64,000 bases of DNA from positions 310,001 to 374,000 of the forward strand of contig NZ_FOWZ01000003.1 in the NCBI RefSeq assembly GCF_900115585.1. Reading direction: 5' to 3'. Below, piece after piece: positions 38,659 through 50,211 of the stretch (position 1 is the first letter of the stretch; every line of letters starts with the position of its first letter). The position numbers were made by a program, and so were the translations under genes. The DNA comes from Qipengyuania nanhaisediminis (GTDB taxonomy: Bacteria; Pseudomonadota; Alphaproteobacteria; Sphingomonadales; Sphingomonadaceae). The notes beneath the pieces were generated by a model. The model was not told where the DNA came from. It ran no database searches and saw nothing but the letters and a program-made list of their open reading frames with translations.

Positions 38659-39708
38659 TTACCAGAAGAAGTCGTAAATCACGTCGACCACTTCGCCGCT
38701 GTAGGTGTCGACCAGCAGCACGTCGTCGTAATACCGGACCCAGCGATAGGGGCCGTAGACTTCCGGCAGGCGATAACGCCAGGGATCATTGATCCAGTAG
38801 CGGCTGCCGAAGAACAGGTCTCCGATGTAGAAACCGATGCTCAGGCGGCGATAGCGGTAATCGCGATAGGGCGCGTAGTAGCGGCCAAGGCGAAAAATGC
38901 TGCGGTACCGCTTACGGTAGTCGTGCCAGTTGTAGCGGTGGTTGTTCCGCCAGTCGTAGCGGTTCCACGTGTTGTAGTGATGCCAGCGGCGTCCGTCCCA
39001 GTGACGCTTGCGGCTTTCGCGGTGATCGCTGCGACGCGCGTCCCGATAACCATCGCGGTATCCATCGCGGCGAATGCGGCGATCTTCGCGATTGTCCCTG
39101 CGGCGTTCATCCCGACGACCTTCACGATAGGCGTCACGGTAATTTTCCCGGCGATCCGCGCGGCGGTCTTCACGGCGATCCTGGCGACGGTCGATGCGGC
39201 GCTCCTCGCGACGATCGGCCCGACGGTCCGCCCGGCGTGCGTCACGTACGTCCTCGCGACGAATGGTGCGGTTGGCGTCGCGGCGTTCGCTGCGGTTCCA
39301 ATCGCGGCCCGAGCGCACCTGCGCAGTGTTGGAGCGGCGGTCCGAGCGGTTCCATTCGCGGCCACGGCGCTCCTGGTTGCGAGCAACCGGTTGCGGACGT
39401 TCTGCGCGTTGCTGCGGGCGTGCCTGGCGTTGCGGAGCTTCACGGCGGACCTGCGCACGCGCCTCGCGGCGTTCGCTGCCCCGGTCGTTGCGTGCTTCAC
39501 GGCGTTCGCTACGCCTTTCCTGGCGACGTTCGCTGCGGCGTTCCTGGCGGCGATTGTCGCGGCGTTCCTGTCGGTCGCCCCGGTCGCGTTCAGCGCGTTG
39601 TTGGTCGGCTGCGGTTGCGGCTTCGGCCTGGGCCGGAAGCACCGCGGTCGCCATCGCGATTGCGAGGGCACCGAGCGCGCTGCCTTTCATCAGCTTCGTA
39701 AGAGTCAT
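38659..39708 (-). CDS. RcnB-family protein with very long Arg-rich low-complexity region
   Basis: A 349-residue protein: signal peptide (MTLTKLMKGSALGALAIAMA, ending PAQAEA), then about 200 residues made almost wholly of Arg, Asp, Glu, Asn and Gln in RR/ER/DRR steps (residues 35-250), a His/Trp/Tyr-rich bridge, and a C-terminal RcnB-like domain (DPWRYRLPEVYGPYRWVRYYDDVLLVDTYSGEVVDVIYDF). RcnB proteins are periplasmic and linked to Ni/Co homeostasis. The ATG at 39706-39708 has AAGGAACG upstream. The basic repeat tract is far longer than in the E. coli protein and may bind polyanions or nucleic acid. Frame is certain because the C-terminal domain is intact. Confidence 0.82.
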   Translation of the reverse strand: MTLTKLMKGSALGALAIAMATAVLPAQAEAATAADQQRAERDRGDRQERRDNRRQERRSERRQERRSERREARNDRGSERREARAQVRREAPQRQARPQQRAERPQPVARNQERRGREWNRSDRRSNTAQVRSGRDWNRSERRDANRTIRREDVRDARRADRRADRREERRIDRRQDRREDRRADRRENYRDAYREGRRDERRRDNREDRRIRRDGYRDGYRDARRSDHRESRKRHWDGRRWHHYNTWNRYDWRNNHRYNWHDYRKRYRSIFRLGRYYAPYRDYRYRRLSIGFYIGDLFFGSRYWINDPWRYRLPEVYGPYRWVRYYDDVLLVDTYSGEVVDVIYDFFW

Positions 39709-39892
39709 GGAGCGTTCCTTCTTGCTCAAAAGCCGCTCCACCACCCGCGGCTCCAATGTCGATGTATTGCTTTGTATCAGAACGGCCTGACGCGAAACTG
39801 AACCGGCCTGTCATGCTTGCGTTAATGTTGAGGGCGAAGAATCTGAACAATGACATTTGACACAAAGCGCCGATACGTGCGTTGGGAGCATC

Positions 39893-40462
39893 ATGTACGA
39901 TGATCTCGACAAGGTTCGCGCCGATATTGCCGACCGCTTCTGCATTGCCGCGTCCAGCCGGAAATCTCCGATGCATTCTCCGGTCGTGGTTACGCACGAT
40001 GCCGATGCCCGGATCATGATCCTGAGGGAGTTCGACTGCGACGACTGGACCCTGCGTTTTCATACGGACGCGCGGTCACCCAAGACGGCGGTCATCGGCG
40101 ATGGCGCCCCGATGGCGGTCCTGTTCTATGATCCGGAGGAAAAGGTACAGATAAGGGTGCGCGGTACAGGGCGGATCGAAACGCGATCTGCGCTGGCAGA
40201 CGTGGCGTGGAACGAGAGCAGCAATTTTGCGAGACGCTGTTATCTTGGCGCACCTCCCGGTGAGACGCGCGCCGAACCTTCAAGCGGGCTCCCCGATTGG
40301 GCGGAAGGCATCCAGCCGACAGACGAGCAACTCGTCCCGGCGCGTGAGCACTTCGCCGTCCTGGTGGTCAAGGTAGAGGAGGCCGACTGGTACTGGCTCT
40401 CCAACGAGGGACATCGCCGCGCGCTGATCGGTCGCGACACAGCCTCCTGGATCACGCCGTAG
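39893..40462 (+). CDS. Pyridoxamine 5'-phosphate oxidase-like flavoprotein
   Basis: A 189-residue split-barrel protein: MYDDLDKVRADIADRFCIAASSRKSPMHSPVVVT, the strand set ARIMILREFDCDDWTLRFHTDARSPKTAVI, and the EEADWYWLSNEGHRRALIG end. It fits the pyridoxamine-phosphate-oxidase-like FMN-binding superfamily, including Alr4036-type proteins, rather than true PdxH because of the short, altered C-terminus. FMN-dependent reduction or oxidation of a small substrate is likely; the substrate is unknown. The ATG at 39893 with GGGAGC upstream is the start. Gene stands alone. Confidence 0.75.
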   Translation: MYDDLDKVRADIADRFCIAASSRKSPMHSPVVVTHDADARIMILREFDCDDWTLRFHTDARSPKTAVIGDGAPMAVLFYDPEEKVQIRVRGTGRIETRSALADVAWNESSNFARRCYLGAPPGETRAEPSSGLPDWAEGIQPTDEQLVPAREHFAVLVVKVEEADWYWLSNEGHRRALIGRDTASWITP

Positions 40463-40564
40463 CAATTGCAAGCTAGCAGGAGCGATGCTCGCAAGAGATT
40501 TGGTGAGGGGCGGCCGATCTCGCGTTGCGCGCAGCGACCGGCCAGCCCCGATTAGATCAGTTCG

Positions 40565-41002
40565 TCAGGCTGCCTGCTGGATTTCGCGCAGGGTGAGATC
40601 GAAAGTGATGTCTTCGCCTGCCAGCGGGTGATTGCCGTCCGCTTTCACGCTCTCGTCGCCAACTTCCACGATGAAGAGAGTCATCGGCTGGCCGTCGGGA
40701 GACTGAGCATTGAGCTGCATTCCCGGCTGCGGAGCCGGTTCGGGCGGCAGGTTGGCGCGTGGAATGTCGATCACCAGTTCATCGCGGCGCGGACCGAATG
40801 CCTTGTCGCACGGGATGGCGACCGACTTTTCGTCACCGACCTCCATGCCGGTCAGCGCTTCTTCGATCTGCGGGAAGATCTGACCGCTGCCGATCTGGAC
40901 CTGCTGGGGGCCGACCTGGGCGGTATTGCCGACTTCCTGTCCGTCACCCCGCTTGAGGACGTAGTCGATGGTTACGGTGTCGCCGTTGCTGGGAGTAGTC
41001 AT
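40565..41002 (-). CDS. FKBP-type peptidyl-prolyl isomerase (SlyD-like)
   Basis: A 145-residue FKBP-like protein without a signal peptide: TVTIDYVLKRGDGQEVGNT, IFPQIEEALTGMEVGDEKSVAIPCDKAFGPRRDELVIDIPRANLP, then an insert-in-flap region and HPLAGEDITFDLTLREIQ. The arrangement with an inserted flap domain is the SlyD pattern, giving cytosolic prolyl isomerase and chaperone activity. The His-rich metal-binding tail of E. coli SlyD is missing. The gene lies alone on the minus strand. Confidence 0.88.
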   Translation of the reverse strand: MTTPSNGDTVTIDYVLKRGDGQEVGNTAQVGPQQVQIGSGQIFPQIEEALTGMEVGDEKSVAIPCDKAFGPRRDELVIDIPRANLPPEPAPQPGMQLNAQSPDGQPMTLFIVEVGDESVKADGNHPLAGEDITFDLTLREIQQAA

Positions 41003-41150
41003 GGATATCCTTGAAATTCGTGTTCGCAGCGCATGAAGTGCGCCGTCGGGAACGGCACCCGCGTGTCGGGCGCCTCGGGGGGGGCTTTTGTCAAATGGGA
41101 AGGGGCCGAGTCAAATCCTGCCCGGATGATAAGCGACAAGATGTCCCGGG

Positions 41151-42959
41151 TCAGACCCTAACCAGATTTCCTTCGAATATGACCGAGCGATTGCGGCCTC
41201 CGCGCTTCGCGAAATAGAGCGCCTTGTCCGCGGCATTGAGGATCTCGGTTTCGCTCGAGCCGTCGGCCAGTTCGGCAATGCCAATGCTGAGCGTCACGTC
41301 CTTCAGGTCCTTGACCGGCCAAGCATAGGCACAAAGGAAATCGCGCAAGGCCGTGCAGCGCTGGTCCAGTTCGCTGGCGCTCGCTCCGCGGGCGACGACA
41401 AGGAACTCCTCCCCGCCCAAACGCCCTACGACGCCGACATCGTCGAAGCGTTCGGACAGGATCTTCGCGATCACTTGCAGGGTCCGGTCCCCTGCTTCGT
41501 GACCGAAGCGATCGTTGACCGACTTGAAATGGTCGACATCCACAATGGCGACGGCGACCTTGTCTCCGGTTCCGCGGGCGTCGAGGACCGTTTTCTCCAG
41601 CACTGCAAGGATCTTGCGCCGGTTTGCGATTCCGGTGAGATGGTCGGTCTCCGCAAGGGCCTGGTGCTCTTCTGCCTTGCGTTCGGCATGGGCACGCGCA
41701 TCGGCAAGCGCACGCATCGTGTTTGCGCGCTCCGTAATGTCCATCATCGTGCCGAATATCGAGATCTTCTCAGGGTCGTCGGACCATTCGACCTCGCCGC
41801 GGCATTCGGTGTCGAAAACCTCCCCGTAAGGGCCTGCAATGCGTGCCTCGAATGCGAAGGGCACGCCGGTTGAGAGTGCCTGTACCAAGATGTGTGAAAC
41901 CCGTTTGCGGTCGCTGTCCTGGAACAGCTCTGCAATATCGGCGACGGTATGGGGCTGGGCGTCGGACCCGACCATCCTGCGCGTTTCGGGAGAGAGGTAT
42001 ACCGGCCCCTCAGCTGGCGCGTACCGCCAGTGTCCAACCTTGGCGGCTTTTTCCGCGGCGGTCAGAAAGCGATTGCTTCTCGAAAGATTGACGAGGTCGT
42101 TCTGGCGCTGGGTAAGCATGAGCGCGACCGGCAGCGCGGAAACCAGCAGGCCGAGGAAATACACCTGCAGGAACAGCACCTTTTGGCCCTGCAGTTCGAA
42201 ATAGCCGCTGACCGGACCGAGGTCGTAAACCGTCAGGATCGATCCGATAACCGCCACAACAAGCAGGGATAGCGCGGCGCCGCTCAGGCCGAGGGCGGCC
42301 GTTGCGATCGAAATGGCGAGCACCGGCAGGAACAGCAGCGGCACTTCGGACTGCCCGAAAGCAACCAGCGAAGCGACAGCGACCAGCATAAGGGCCCAGA
42401 CCGTGCGTATGCTGGCGAGGCGCCTGCGACCCTCGTCGCTTTGCACAAGGAAGAGGATGAAGGGCGCAACGATCAGCATGCCGAGGCCCACCGTGGTCGC
42501 CCAGGATATCAGGAACTCGAAGTCGAAATTGGCGCTGAGGATGCCTGCAACCCCTGCGCTCAGAATGCTCACGATAATCGCGGATCCGGCAAAGCGGAGA
42601 AGATTGAGCGGCCGCGCAAGCAGTTTGCCGCGATTGTTCTCTCCGCCCATCAGGTAGAAGACCAGCCAACCTTCTGCCAGGTTGGCCACCGTGTAGCCAA
42701 AACACGCGAGGAGCGACACGCCTGTCACGTAGTTCGCCACGAGGCTTGCGATACCGACGCCGATCGTCACCGCAACGCGGCCTTGACCGCGCAAGTGCAG
42801 CAGCGATGCCACAAAAATGCCGCTCGACGGCCAAACGGCCGCAATACCGTCTTCACCCTGCGTCAGCTCGAGCGCGATGTATGCGCAAATGAGCCAGGCC
42901 AGGCTGTAGGCCAGCGGCCAGACAAACGTCTCGCTCCGGTTTGCAGTCGATCGGTTCAA
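41151..42959 (-). CDS. MASE1-PAS-GGDEF membrane diguanylate cyclase
   Basis: A 602-residue protein. The N-terminal third is a MASE1-type membrane sensor with about eight helices (residues about 10-290, LAYSLAWLICAYIALELTQGEDGIAAVWPSSGIFVA at the start), followed by a PAS domain (about 300-420) and a GGDEF domain with an active GRLGGEEFLVV near residue 520. The position where an RxxD inhibitory site would lie reads DDVG, so product inhibition of the usual type is absent. It makes c-di-GMP in response to an unknown signal. It is next to but not co-transcribed with ettA (49-base gap). Confidence 0.9.
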   Translation of the reverse strand: MNRSTANRSETFVWPLAYSLAWLICAYIALELTQGEDGIAAVWPSSGIFVASLLHLRGQGRVAVTIGVGIASLVANYVTGVSLLACFGYTVANLAEGWLVFYLMGGENNRGKLLARPLNLLRFAGSAIIVSILSAGVAGILSANFDFEFLISWATTVGLGMLIVAPFILFLVQSDEGRRRLASIRTVWALMLVAVASLVAFGQSEVPLLFLPVLAISIATAALGLSGAALSLLVVAVIGSILTVYDLGPVSGYFELQGQKVLFLQVYFLGLLVSALPVALMLTQRQNDLVNLSRSNRFLTAAEKAAKVGHWRYAPAEGPVYLSPETRRMVGSDAQPHTVADIAELFQDSDRKRVSHILVQALSTGVPFAFEARIAGPYGEVFDTECRGEVEWSDDPEKISIFGTMMDITERANTMRALADARAHAERKAEEHQALAETDHLTGIANRRKILAVLEKTVLDARGTGDKVAVAIVDVDHFKSVNDRFGHEAGDRTLQVIAKILSERFDDVGVVGRLGGEEFLVVARGASASELDQRCTALRDFLCAYAWPVKDLKDVTLSIGIAELADGSSETEILNAADKALYFAKRGGRNRSVIFEGNLVRV

Positions 42960-43008
42960 GATTACCCCCCCTAGAAGGCCGTCTGGCCGATCGACTGTTT
43001 CGCCAAGC

Positions 43009-44682
<1,674 letters not shown>

Positions 44683-44805
44683 CGGGCGAATCCTTGGGTC
44701 TGATCTGTTCGGAACGGGAAGTTGGGCGCCAGATAGTCATAGCTGTGGCCGGGGGCAAGCCGGGTCTGGCAATCGTCCCGCGCCTGGCATAGCGAAAGGA
44801 CCGTG

Positions 44806-45981
44806 ATGACCGACGCGCGCGCAGACAGTCCGGCCTTGCCGCAAGTGGCGATCCTCTTCGCTCAATATGGCGCGTTCCATGTCGACCGGGTCGAAGCCGC
44901 TGGGCGCAGGCTGGCCGGGCGGGCGGAGGTGATCGCGGTCGAATCTGCGACCACCAGCCGAACTTATGCGTGGGAGCCTGCAACGGGGTTCGAGCACGCG
45001 CGGCATGTTACGCTATTCCCCGGCAAGTCCTATGACGACGTCGGCCATCTCGCCCGCTACCGGGCCGCCATGAAGCTGGTCGGCGAAGCGGATATGGTAT
45101 GCATCGGCGTACCCTATTCGGAGCGCGACATCATCGCCCTGTCCTGGCGCCTGAAAGCTGCCGGCACGCGCTGCGTCATGATGACCGAAAGCAAGTTCGA
45201 CGATTTCCCACGCAGCTTGCCGCGCGAGCAGGCCAAGGCGAGGCTGCTGTCCTGTTATCGCGCCGCCATCGTCGGCGGTCTGCGCCAGCGCGAATACCTG
45301 CGCTTCCTCGGCTTTGGCGACAAGCCGATCCTTCCCGGATACGACAGCGTGGGCATCGAGCGGATCCGCGCGCAAGGCGCCGGCGCCGACGCGAAGTGGT
45401 CGGATCGACATTTCCTCTATGTCGGTCGCTTCGTGGAGAAGAAGAACCTGCCCGTGCTGCTCGCAGGCTACGCGCGCTATCGCGAACTGGCAGGGCCAGC
45501 CGCGCGCAGGCTGGTGCTGGCTGGAGACGGAGAGCTGGCCAGTGTTTTGCGCGAACAGGCGGGAGAGGGGGTCGAGTTCACCGGCTTTTTGCGCGCCGAG
45601 GAAGTTTCTCGCCAGATGGCAGGAGCGCTGGCGCTATGCCTTGTCAGCACCGAGGAGCAGTGGGGCCTGGTGGTCAATGAAGCGGCGGCATTTGGGGTTC
45701 CGGCCATCGTGTCGACGCCTGTCGGCGCGCGCGACGCCTTGGTCCGCAACGGCGTCACCGGTTACGTTGTCGAGCCTCAATCGGTCGAAGGGATCGCCCG
45801 CGCCATGCTGGCCCTGTCGCAGAGCGAACAAGCGTGGCAGCGCTATTCCGACGCGACTGCTGCCCGGGCGCACATGGGCGATGTGGAACGCTTTGCAGAT
45901 GCCGTGGAAGCGTTGTTCGATCCCGACAGCGACGGCGCCAGCAACGCCCTCGATTTCTGGGACGAGATGTCGACGAGCTAA
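44806..45981 (+). CDS. Glycosyltransferase family 4 protein
   Basis: A 391-residue GT-B glycosyltransferase. The N-terminal Rossmann part has PALPQVAILFAQYGAFHVDRVEAAGR; the donor-binding C-terminal part has HFLYVGRFVEKKNLPVLLAGYARY, RLVLAGDGELASVL and the ExxxxGxxxxEAxA-type EEQWGLVVNEAAAFGVPAIVS. These are the family 4 (GT1/WcaA-like) signatures. The acceptor and sugar are not known; no polysaccharide cluster is adjacent. I start at the ATG at 44806, three bases inside a possible GTG. It is divergent from ettA, with about 120 bases between. Confidence 0.87.
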   Translation: MTDARADSPALPQVAILFAQYGAFHVDRVEAAGRRLAGRAEVIAVESATTSRTYAWEPATGFEHARHVTLFPGKSYDDVGHLARYRAAMKLVGEADMVCIGVPYSERDIIALSWRLKAAGTRCVMMTESKFDDFPRSLPREQAKARLLSCYRAAIVGGLRQREYLRFLGFGDKPILPGYDSVGIERIRAQGAGADAKWSDRHFLYVGRFVEKKNLPVLLAGYARYRELAGPAARRLVLAGDGELASVLREQAGEGVEFTGFLRAEEVSRQMAGALALCLVSTEEQWGLVVNEAAAFGVPAIVSTPVGARDALVRNGVTGYVVEPQSVEGIARAMLALSQSEQAWQRYSDATAARAHMGDVERFADAVEALFDPDSDGASNALDFWDEMSTS

Positions 45982-46059
45982 TGCGGCTCCTCCAGGTTAC
46001 GAACAGCCAAGCAGCCATCTGCGCTTGGCAGACCGGTGTCTTTTGCTAGGCAGCGCGGC

Positions 46060-47409
46060 ATGAAAAAACAGCTGCTTGCGCTCGCCGCCCTCATTCTCGC
46101 CACTCCCGCACATGCCGATCGCGCCGACGAAGCGTTGGCTGGCGACACCATCGCCTGGGATTTCGTGGAAGGGATCACCACCGAAGTTGGTCCGCGCATG
46201 CCGGGCACCGATGCCGAAGCGCGCGGGCGTGTCTGGGCGATGGACTGGCTGCGGCGCAATGGCTTTTCCAACGTCGCGGATGAACCGTTCGAGATGGAAA
46301 CATGGGTGCGCGGACAGGAGATGGCCTGGGTCGTCGCCCCGGCAACGCAGCCCATGGCGATCACCGCGCTGTCGACCACAAGCTCGACCGGATCGGAGGG
46401 GATCGAGGCCGAGGTCGTCTATTTCCCGACCTATGCCGACCTTGTGGCAGCCGATGCAGGTAGCCTCGACGGCAAGATCGCCTTTGTCAGCCATGATATG
46501 CGCCAGACGCAGGACGGCTCCAGCTATGGGTTCGCGGGCCCGGCGCGCTGGATGGCCCCCTCCATGGCGGCGAGCAAGGGTGCAGTGGCAACCGTGATCC
46601 GCTCGGTCGGCACAGACAGTCACCGTGTTCCGCACACCGGAACGACGACTTTTACAGAAGGCATCCAGCCGATCCCGGCAGGTGCGCTGTCCAACCCCGA
46701 TGCCGACAATCTGGAGCGGCTTTTTGCGCGCGGGGGCGAAGTGCGCATGAAGCTTATCCTGACCCCGCGCGACCTTGGCATGACGAAAAGCGGCAATGTC
46801 GTAGGCGAGATAGTCGGCAGCGATCCTTCGCTCGAGCCGGTATTGCTGGCATGCCATCTCGACAGCTGGGATCTTGGAACCGGCGCAATCGACGATGGTG
46901 CAGGCTGCGGGATCATCGCTGCCGCTGCGAAGCACGTCGCTGCGCAGGGACAGCCCCTGCGCACCGTTCGTGTCCTTTTCGCAGGGGCCGAGGAGACGGG
47001 GCTGTGGGGTAGCGCCGCTTATGCCGAAGCACATTCCGACGAGCCGGTCTATGTCGGGCTCGAAAGCGATTTCGGCGCAGACCGCATCTGGCGGATAGAG
47101 ACCAACTTTACCGCGAGCGATCCCGATCTCTACCGCGAACTTGCGGGTGCAGTCGCGCGTTTCGGAGTAGCCCCGACGCGCATCGTCGCCACCGGCGGTG
47201 CCGATCTCAATCTCGTGCGCGAGCAGGGCGGAGCGCTGATCGACCTCCAGCAGGACGGAACGCGCTATTTCGACCTGCACCACACCGCAGATGATACACT
47301 GGACAAGATCGACCCGGCCCAGTTGCGGCAAAACGTGGCTGTCTGGACCGCCGTTGTCGGTATCCTGGCCAATCGCAGCGCTCCGATCGTGCGGGATAGC
47401 GAAGAATAG
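46060..47409 (+). CDS. M28 family zinc peptidase, exported
   Basis: A 449-residue aminopeptidase-like protein with a signal peptide (MKKQLLALAALILATPAHA), a PA-like insertion (residues about 130-230), and the M28 peptidase domain. Zinc ligands: His and Asp in ACHLDSWDLG, Asp in GAIDDGAGCG, the catalytic Glu pair in AGAEETGLWG, Asp in LESDFGADR and the His in LHHTADDTLD. It removes amino acids or splits small peptides in the periplasm. The start at 46060 gives the signal peptide. No linked transport gene is visible; it precedes a diguanylate cyclase by about 100 bases. Confidence 0.91.
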   Translation: MKKQLLALAALILATPAHADRADEALAGDTIAWDFVEGITTEVGPRMPGTDAEARGRVWAMDWLRRNGFSNVADEPFEMETWVRGQEMAWVVAPATQPMAITALSTTSSTGSEGIEAEVVYFPTYADLVAADAGSLDGKIAFVSHDMRQTQDGSSYGFAGPARWMAPSMAASKGAVATVIRSVGTDSHRVPHTGTTTFTEGIQPIPAGALSNPDADNLERLFARGGEVRMKLILTPRDLGMTKSGNVVGEIVGSDPSLEPVLLACHLDSWDLGTGAIDDGAGCGIIAAAAKHVAAQGQPLRTVRVLFAGAEETGLWGSAAYAEAHSDEPVYVGLESDFGADRIWRIETNFTASDPDLYRELAGAVARFGVAPTRIVATGGADLNLVREQGGALIDLQQDGTRYFDLHHTADDTLDKIDPAQLRQNVAVWTAVVGILANRSAPIVRDSEE

Positions 47410-47511
47410 CTGCCAAGCGTAAATACCCGTAACTTCGAGATCTTGGGCAAAGTCTCAACGGGTGGTTAACCTTTCGAGGCTAACGCAAAAGTTCAACAAG
47501 ACAGGGCGGGG

Positions 47512-48723
47512 ATGCGCGAACAAATCATCGGGATGATCACGCCGACCATGGCGGTGATGTTCAGTGTCGGCTTCCTCCTCTTGTGGAAGCGCGGGACGCT
47601 GGGCAATTACGTGCTCGCGTTTGCCGCAGCCTATGCTTTCTTCGCGATTGGTTTCGGTGTCACGCACCTGTTCGACACCGGTTCGCCGTATGTCTTCCAC
47701 ACAACCCAGTTCTTTTACACGCTGAGCACGGCATCAGGGATTTGGGGCGTGGCGCGCCGCGTCGACCAGCCGCCCCACCTCGGCGTATTGCTGATTATCT
47801 ACGCGCTGTCGGCAGGAACGCTGGCGCTGGCTATCCTGCTCTCCGACGACCTGACGTCACGGCTCATCATCGTGAACATGGGATATGGCGTCATGTACGT
47901 GGTCGCGGTCATGTCGCTGCTGAATGCGCATCGCCGCGATACGATCGACAAGATCGTCATCGGCATGCAGGCGCTGCTGGCCGCGCAATTCCTGATCCGA
48001 CCGTTGCTGACGCTGCTGATCGAAGGCAGCATTCCGGCAGCGGCCTATCGTGAATCGCTCTACTATTCTGTGCTCAACCTCTCGCTTGCGCTGCTTTCAT
48101 TGCTGGCTGCGATGGTACTGGTGGCTGCTTGCATCTACGACCAGATCGCTGCCGTAAGAGAGCGCGCCGAACTCGACCTTCTCACCGGCTTGCGCACGCG
48201 CCGCGCCTTCGAACAGGACGTTATCGCCTATCTCGAACGGGCCAAGCAGGAAGGCGTCCCGGTATCGCTGGTCGTGGCCGATATCGATCACTTCAAGGCC
48301 GTGAACGACATCTACGGGCACCAGACAGGTGACCGTGCCATCGCCCGGTTTGGCGAGGTCGTGCGCAATACAATTCGCGATACCGATATTGCAGGGCGCA
48401 TCGGGGGCGAAGAATTCTGTATTCTTGCCTGGAACTGCGATGGGAATGCGGCAGTCGCACTGGCAGAACGCGTTCGCAATCGCTTTGGTGCAAGTGCAAT
48501 CGAAGGCATGCCCGAGGACCATCGCCTAACCGCGAGTTTCGGTATTGCAGGGCGCGCCGAAGGCGAGGGCTATGGCAAGCTGTTCGCGCGCAGTGACGCA
48601 GCGCTATATGCAGCCAAGCAGGGCGGCCGGAACCGATCAATTCGTGACGAAAGATCGGGTGAAACATCCCTTATCGCTTCCGTCGCTCCCAAAGCCAGCT
48701 GGCCGAAGGCGGCAAACTCCTAA
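47512..48723 (+). CDS. Membrane diguanylate cyclase (7TM-type sensor-GGDEF)
   Basis: A 403-residue protein with about seven N-terminal membrane helices (residues 5-215, for example MAVMFSVGFLLLW, FLIRPLLTLLIEG, LSLLAAMVLVAACIY) and a C-terminal GGDEF domain. The active site is GRIGGEEFCILAW near residue 303, and RDTD lies five residues before it, so the RxxD inhibitory site is present, unlike the other two GGDEF proteins here. It makes c-di-GMP under product control. The start ATG at 47512 has GGCGGGG upstream. Signal unknown. Confidence 0.88.
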   Translation: MREQIIGMITPTMAVMFSVGFLLLWKRGTLGNYVLAFAAAYAFFAIGFGVTHLFDTGSPYVFHTTQFFYTLSTASGIWGVARRVDQPPHLGVLLIIYALSAGTLALAILLSDDLTSRLIIVNMGYGVMYVVAVMSLLNAHRRDTIDKIVIGMQALLAAQFLIRPLLTLLIEGSIPAAAYRESLYYSVLNLSLALLSLLAAMVLVAACIYDQIAAVRERAELDLLTGLRTRRAFEQDVIAYLERAKQEGVPVSLVVADIDHFKAVNDIYGHQTGDRAIARFGEVVRNTIRDTDIAGRIGGEEFCILAWNCDGNAAVALAERVRNRFGASAIEGMPEDHRLTASFGIAGRAEGEGYGKLFARSDAALYAAKQGGRNRSIRDERSGETSLIASVAPKASWPKAANS

Positions 48724-50070
48724 TCAGTCATCCTCGCCGGGACCGCCAAATTCGCGGTCCAGCAGCATCGGGATCGCACCCAGTTGCAGAAGGGTGCGCG
48801 CGATCAGGAAGAGGGTGAAGGACAGCCACAAGCCATGAGATCCCAGTGGCCATGTCAGCCATAGGGAGAGCGCGAAAACCGCTGCTGCCCCAACCATTGT
48901 GAGAAGCAGTGCCCTGGTCCAACTCGCGCCTACGTATATTCCGTCCAGAATGAAGCTGGCGACCCCTGCAAAGGGGATGATGATCAGCCAAATCCCGAGA
49001 TCCTGCGCCACAATCTCGACAGCCGTAGTCGCGGCGAAACTTGCAAGCACGGGGTCGGCAAACATGGCGAACAACGCCGCGACCAGTGCAGCAGCGGCAA
49101 TGCCTCTGAGCAGGATGGCGCCGAGATAGGCGCTGAAGCCTTTGCGATCCCGTGCTCCTGCTCGTTCCCCGTTGAGCACTTGTGCTGCATTTTCGAAGCC
49201 GTCGAGGAGAAGGGCGGTGAAAATGAACATCTGGTAGAGAATGCCATTGGCGGCAAGTACGACTGCGCCGCGTTCAGCCGACAAGCGGGTCAGCGCAGCA
49301 AGGGCAATTGTCAGTACCACGGTGCGCAGGAAGAGGTCCCTGTTCACCGAGAGGAACGGTTTGAGCGCACTCCATCCCAAGGTGCCCTTTTCCGCCAGGC
49401 ACCTTTTCAGCCGGGCCAGGAAATCGCCACGCGCCAGGAACAGGCCCACCGCTACCAGCTTTGCATATTCGGCAATCAGGCTCGACCAACCGATCCCCGC
49501 GATACCCCAGTCGAGGCCGAGCACGAACCAGAGGCCGAGCGCGATGTTCGTGAGATTGTAGGCGACTTCGAATACCAGCACCGCGGTCATCTGGCGGCGA
49601 CCCACCATGAAGCCGATCAGGGCGAGGTTCGCCATGACTGCAGGGGCGGACCAATAGCGTATCTCGGCATAGACCCGCGCAGCTTCGAGCACTTCGCCCG
49701 AAGCCCCCAACAGGCCTAGTGCGGTGGGCAGCAAAACTGGCTTGGCGATTAGCAGGATGGCGGCAATGACCAGACCCACGGCGAGACCGCGTACCACCAT
49801 GGCAACCTGCGCGTCCTTGCCCGCCCGCGTGCCTTCCTGTGCGACCAACCCCGTGGTGCCGGTCTTGAGGAAGTTCATCACGGTGAAGAGCACCGCAAAC
49901 AGCCGCGCACCGACATCGACTGCGCCCTGCGTCGGCGCATCACCCAATTGCCCGACGATCCACATATCGCCGATGCCGATCAGTGCCGTGGCCACATTGG
50001 TGACCATGGCGGGCAGAGCGATGGCCCAGATTGCACGTTTGTCGATAGGTGCAGGTCGGGCGGCGGTCAT
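48724..50070 (-). CDS. MATE family efflux transporter
   Basis: A 448-residue multidrug/toxin extrusion protein with about twelve membrane helices: [30 protein letters not shown], the [15 protein letters not shown] and [30 protein letters not shown] segments are typical of the DinF-like branch. It would export organic cations or drugs with H+ or Na+. The ATG at 50068-50070 has GGAGGAAAG upstream; the in-frame upstream region overlaps a tRNA and is not coding. The stop shares its region with the convergent diguanylate cyclase, leaving no gap. Confidence 0.9.
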   Translation of the reverse strand: MTAARPAPIDKRAIWAIALPAMVTNVATALIGIGDMWIVGQLGDAPTQGAVDVGARLFAVLFTVMNFLKTGTTGLVAQEGTRAGKDAQVAMVVRGLAVGLVIAAILLIAKPVLLPTALGLLGASGEVLEAARVYAEIRYWSAPAVMANLALIGFMVGRRQMTAVLVFEVAYNLTNIALGLWFVLGLDWGIAGIGWSSLIAEYAKLVAVGLFLARGDFLARLKRCLAEKGTLGWSALKPFLSVNRDLFLRTVVLTIALAALTRLSAERGAVVLAANGILYQMFIFTALLLDGFENAAQVLNGERAGARDRKGFSAYLGAILLRGIAAAALVAALFAMFADPVLASFAATTAVEIVAQDLGIWLIIIPFAGVASFILDGIYVGASWTRALLLTMVGAAAVFALSLWLTWPLGSHGLWLSFTLFLIARTLLQLGAIPMLLDREFGGPGEDD

Positions 50071-50101
50071 CCGGCTTTCCTCCTGCGTTGAACTGGATTG
50101 C

Positions 50102-50178
<77 letters not shown>

Positions 50179-50211
50179 ACACTGGCAATCCCGACTGACG
50201 ACACAAACCAC

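Noticed and set aside
38659..39801. Repetitive DNA across the RcnB-like gene taken as CRISPR or tandem array
   Set aside because: The repeats are codon-level Arg-rich coding sequence with no spacer pattern and an intact C-terminal domain.
40507..40552. GC-rich imperfect hairpin between the flavoprotein and FKBP genes
   Set aside because: Stem has mismatches and a large loop, and no T-run; not convincing as a terminator.
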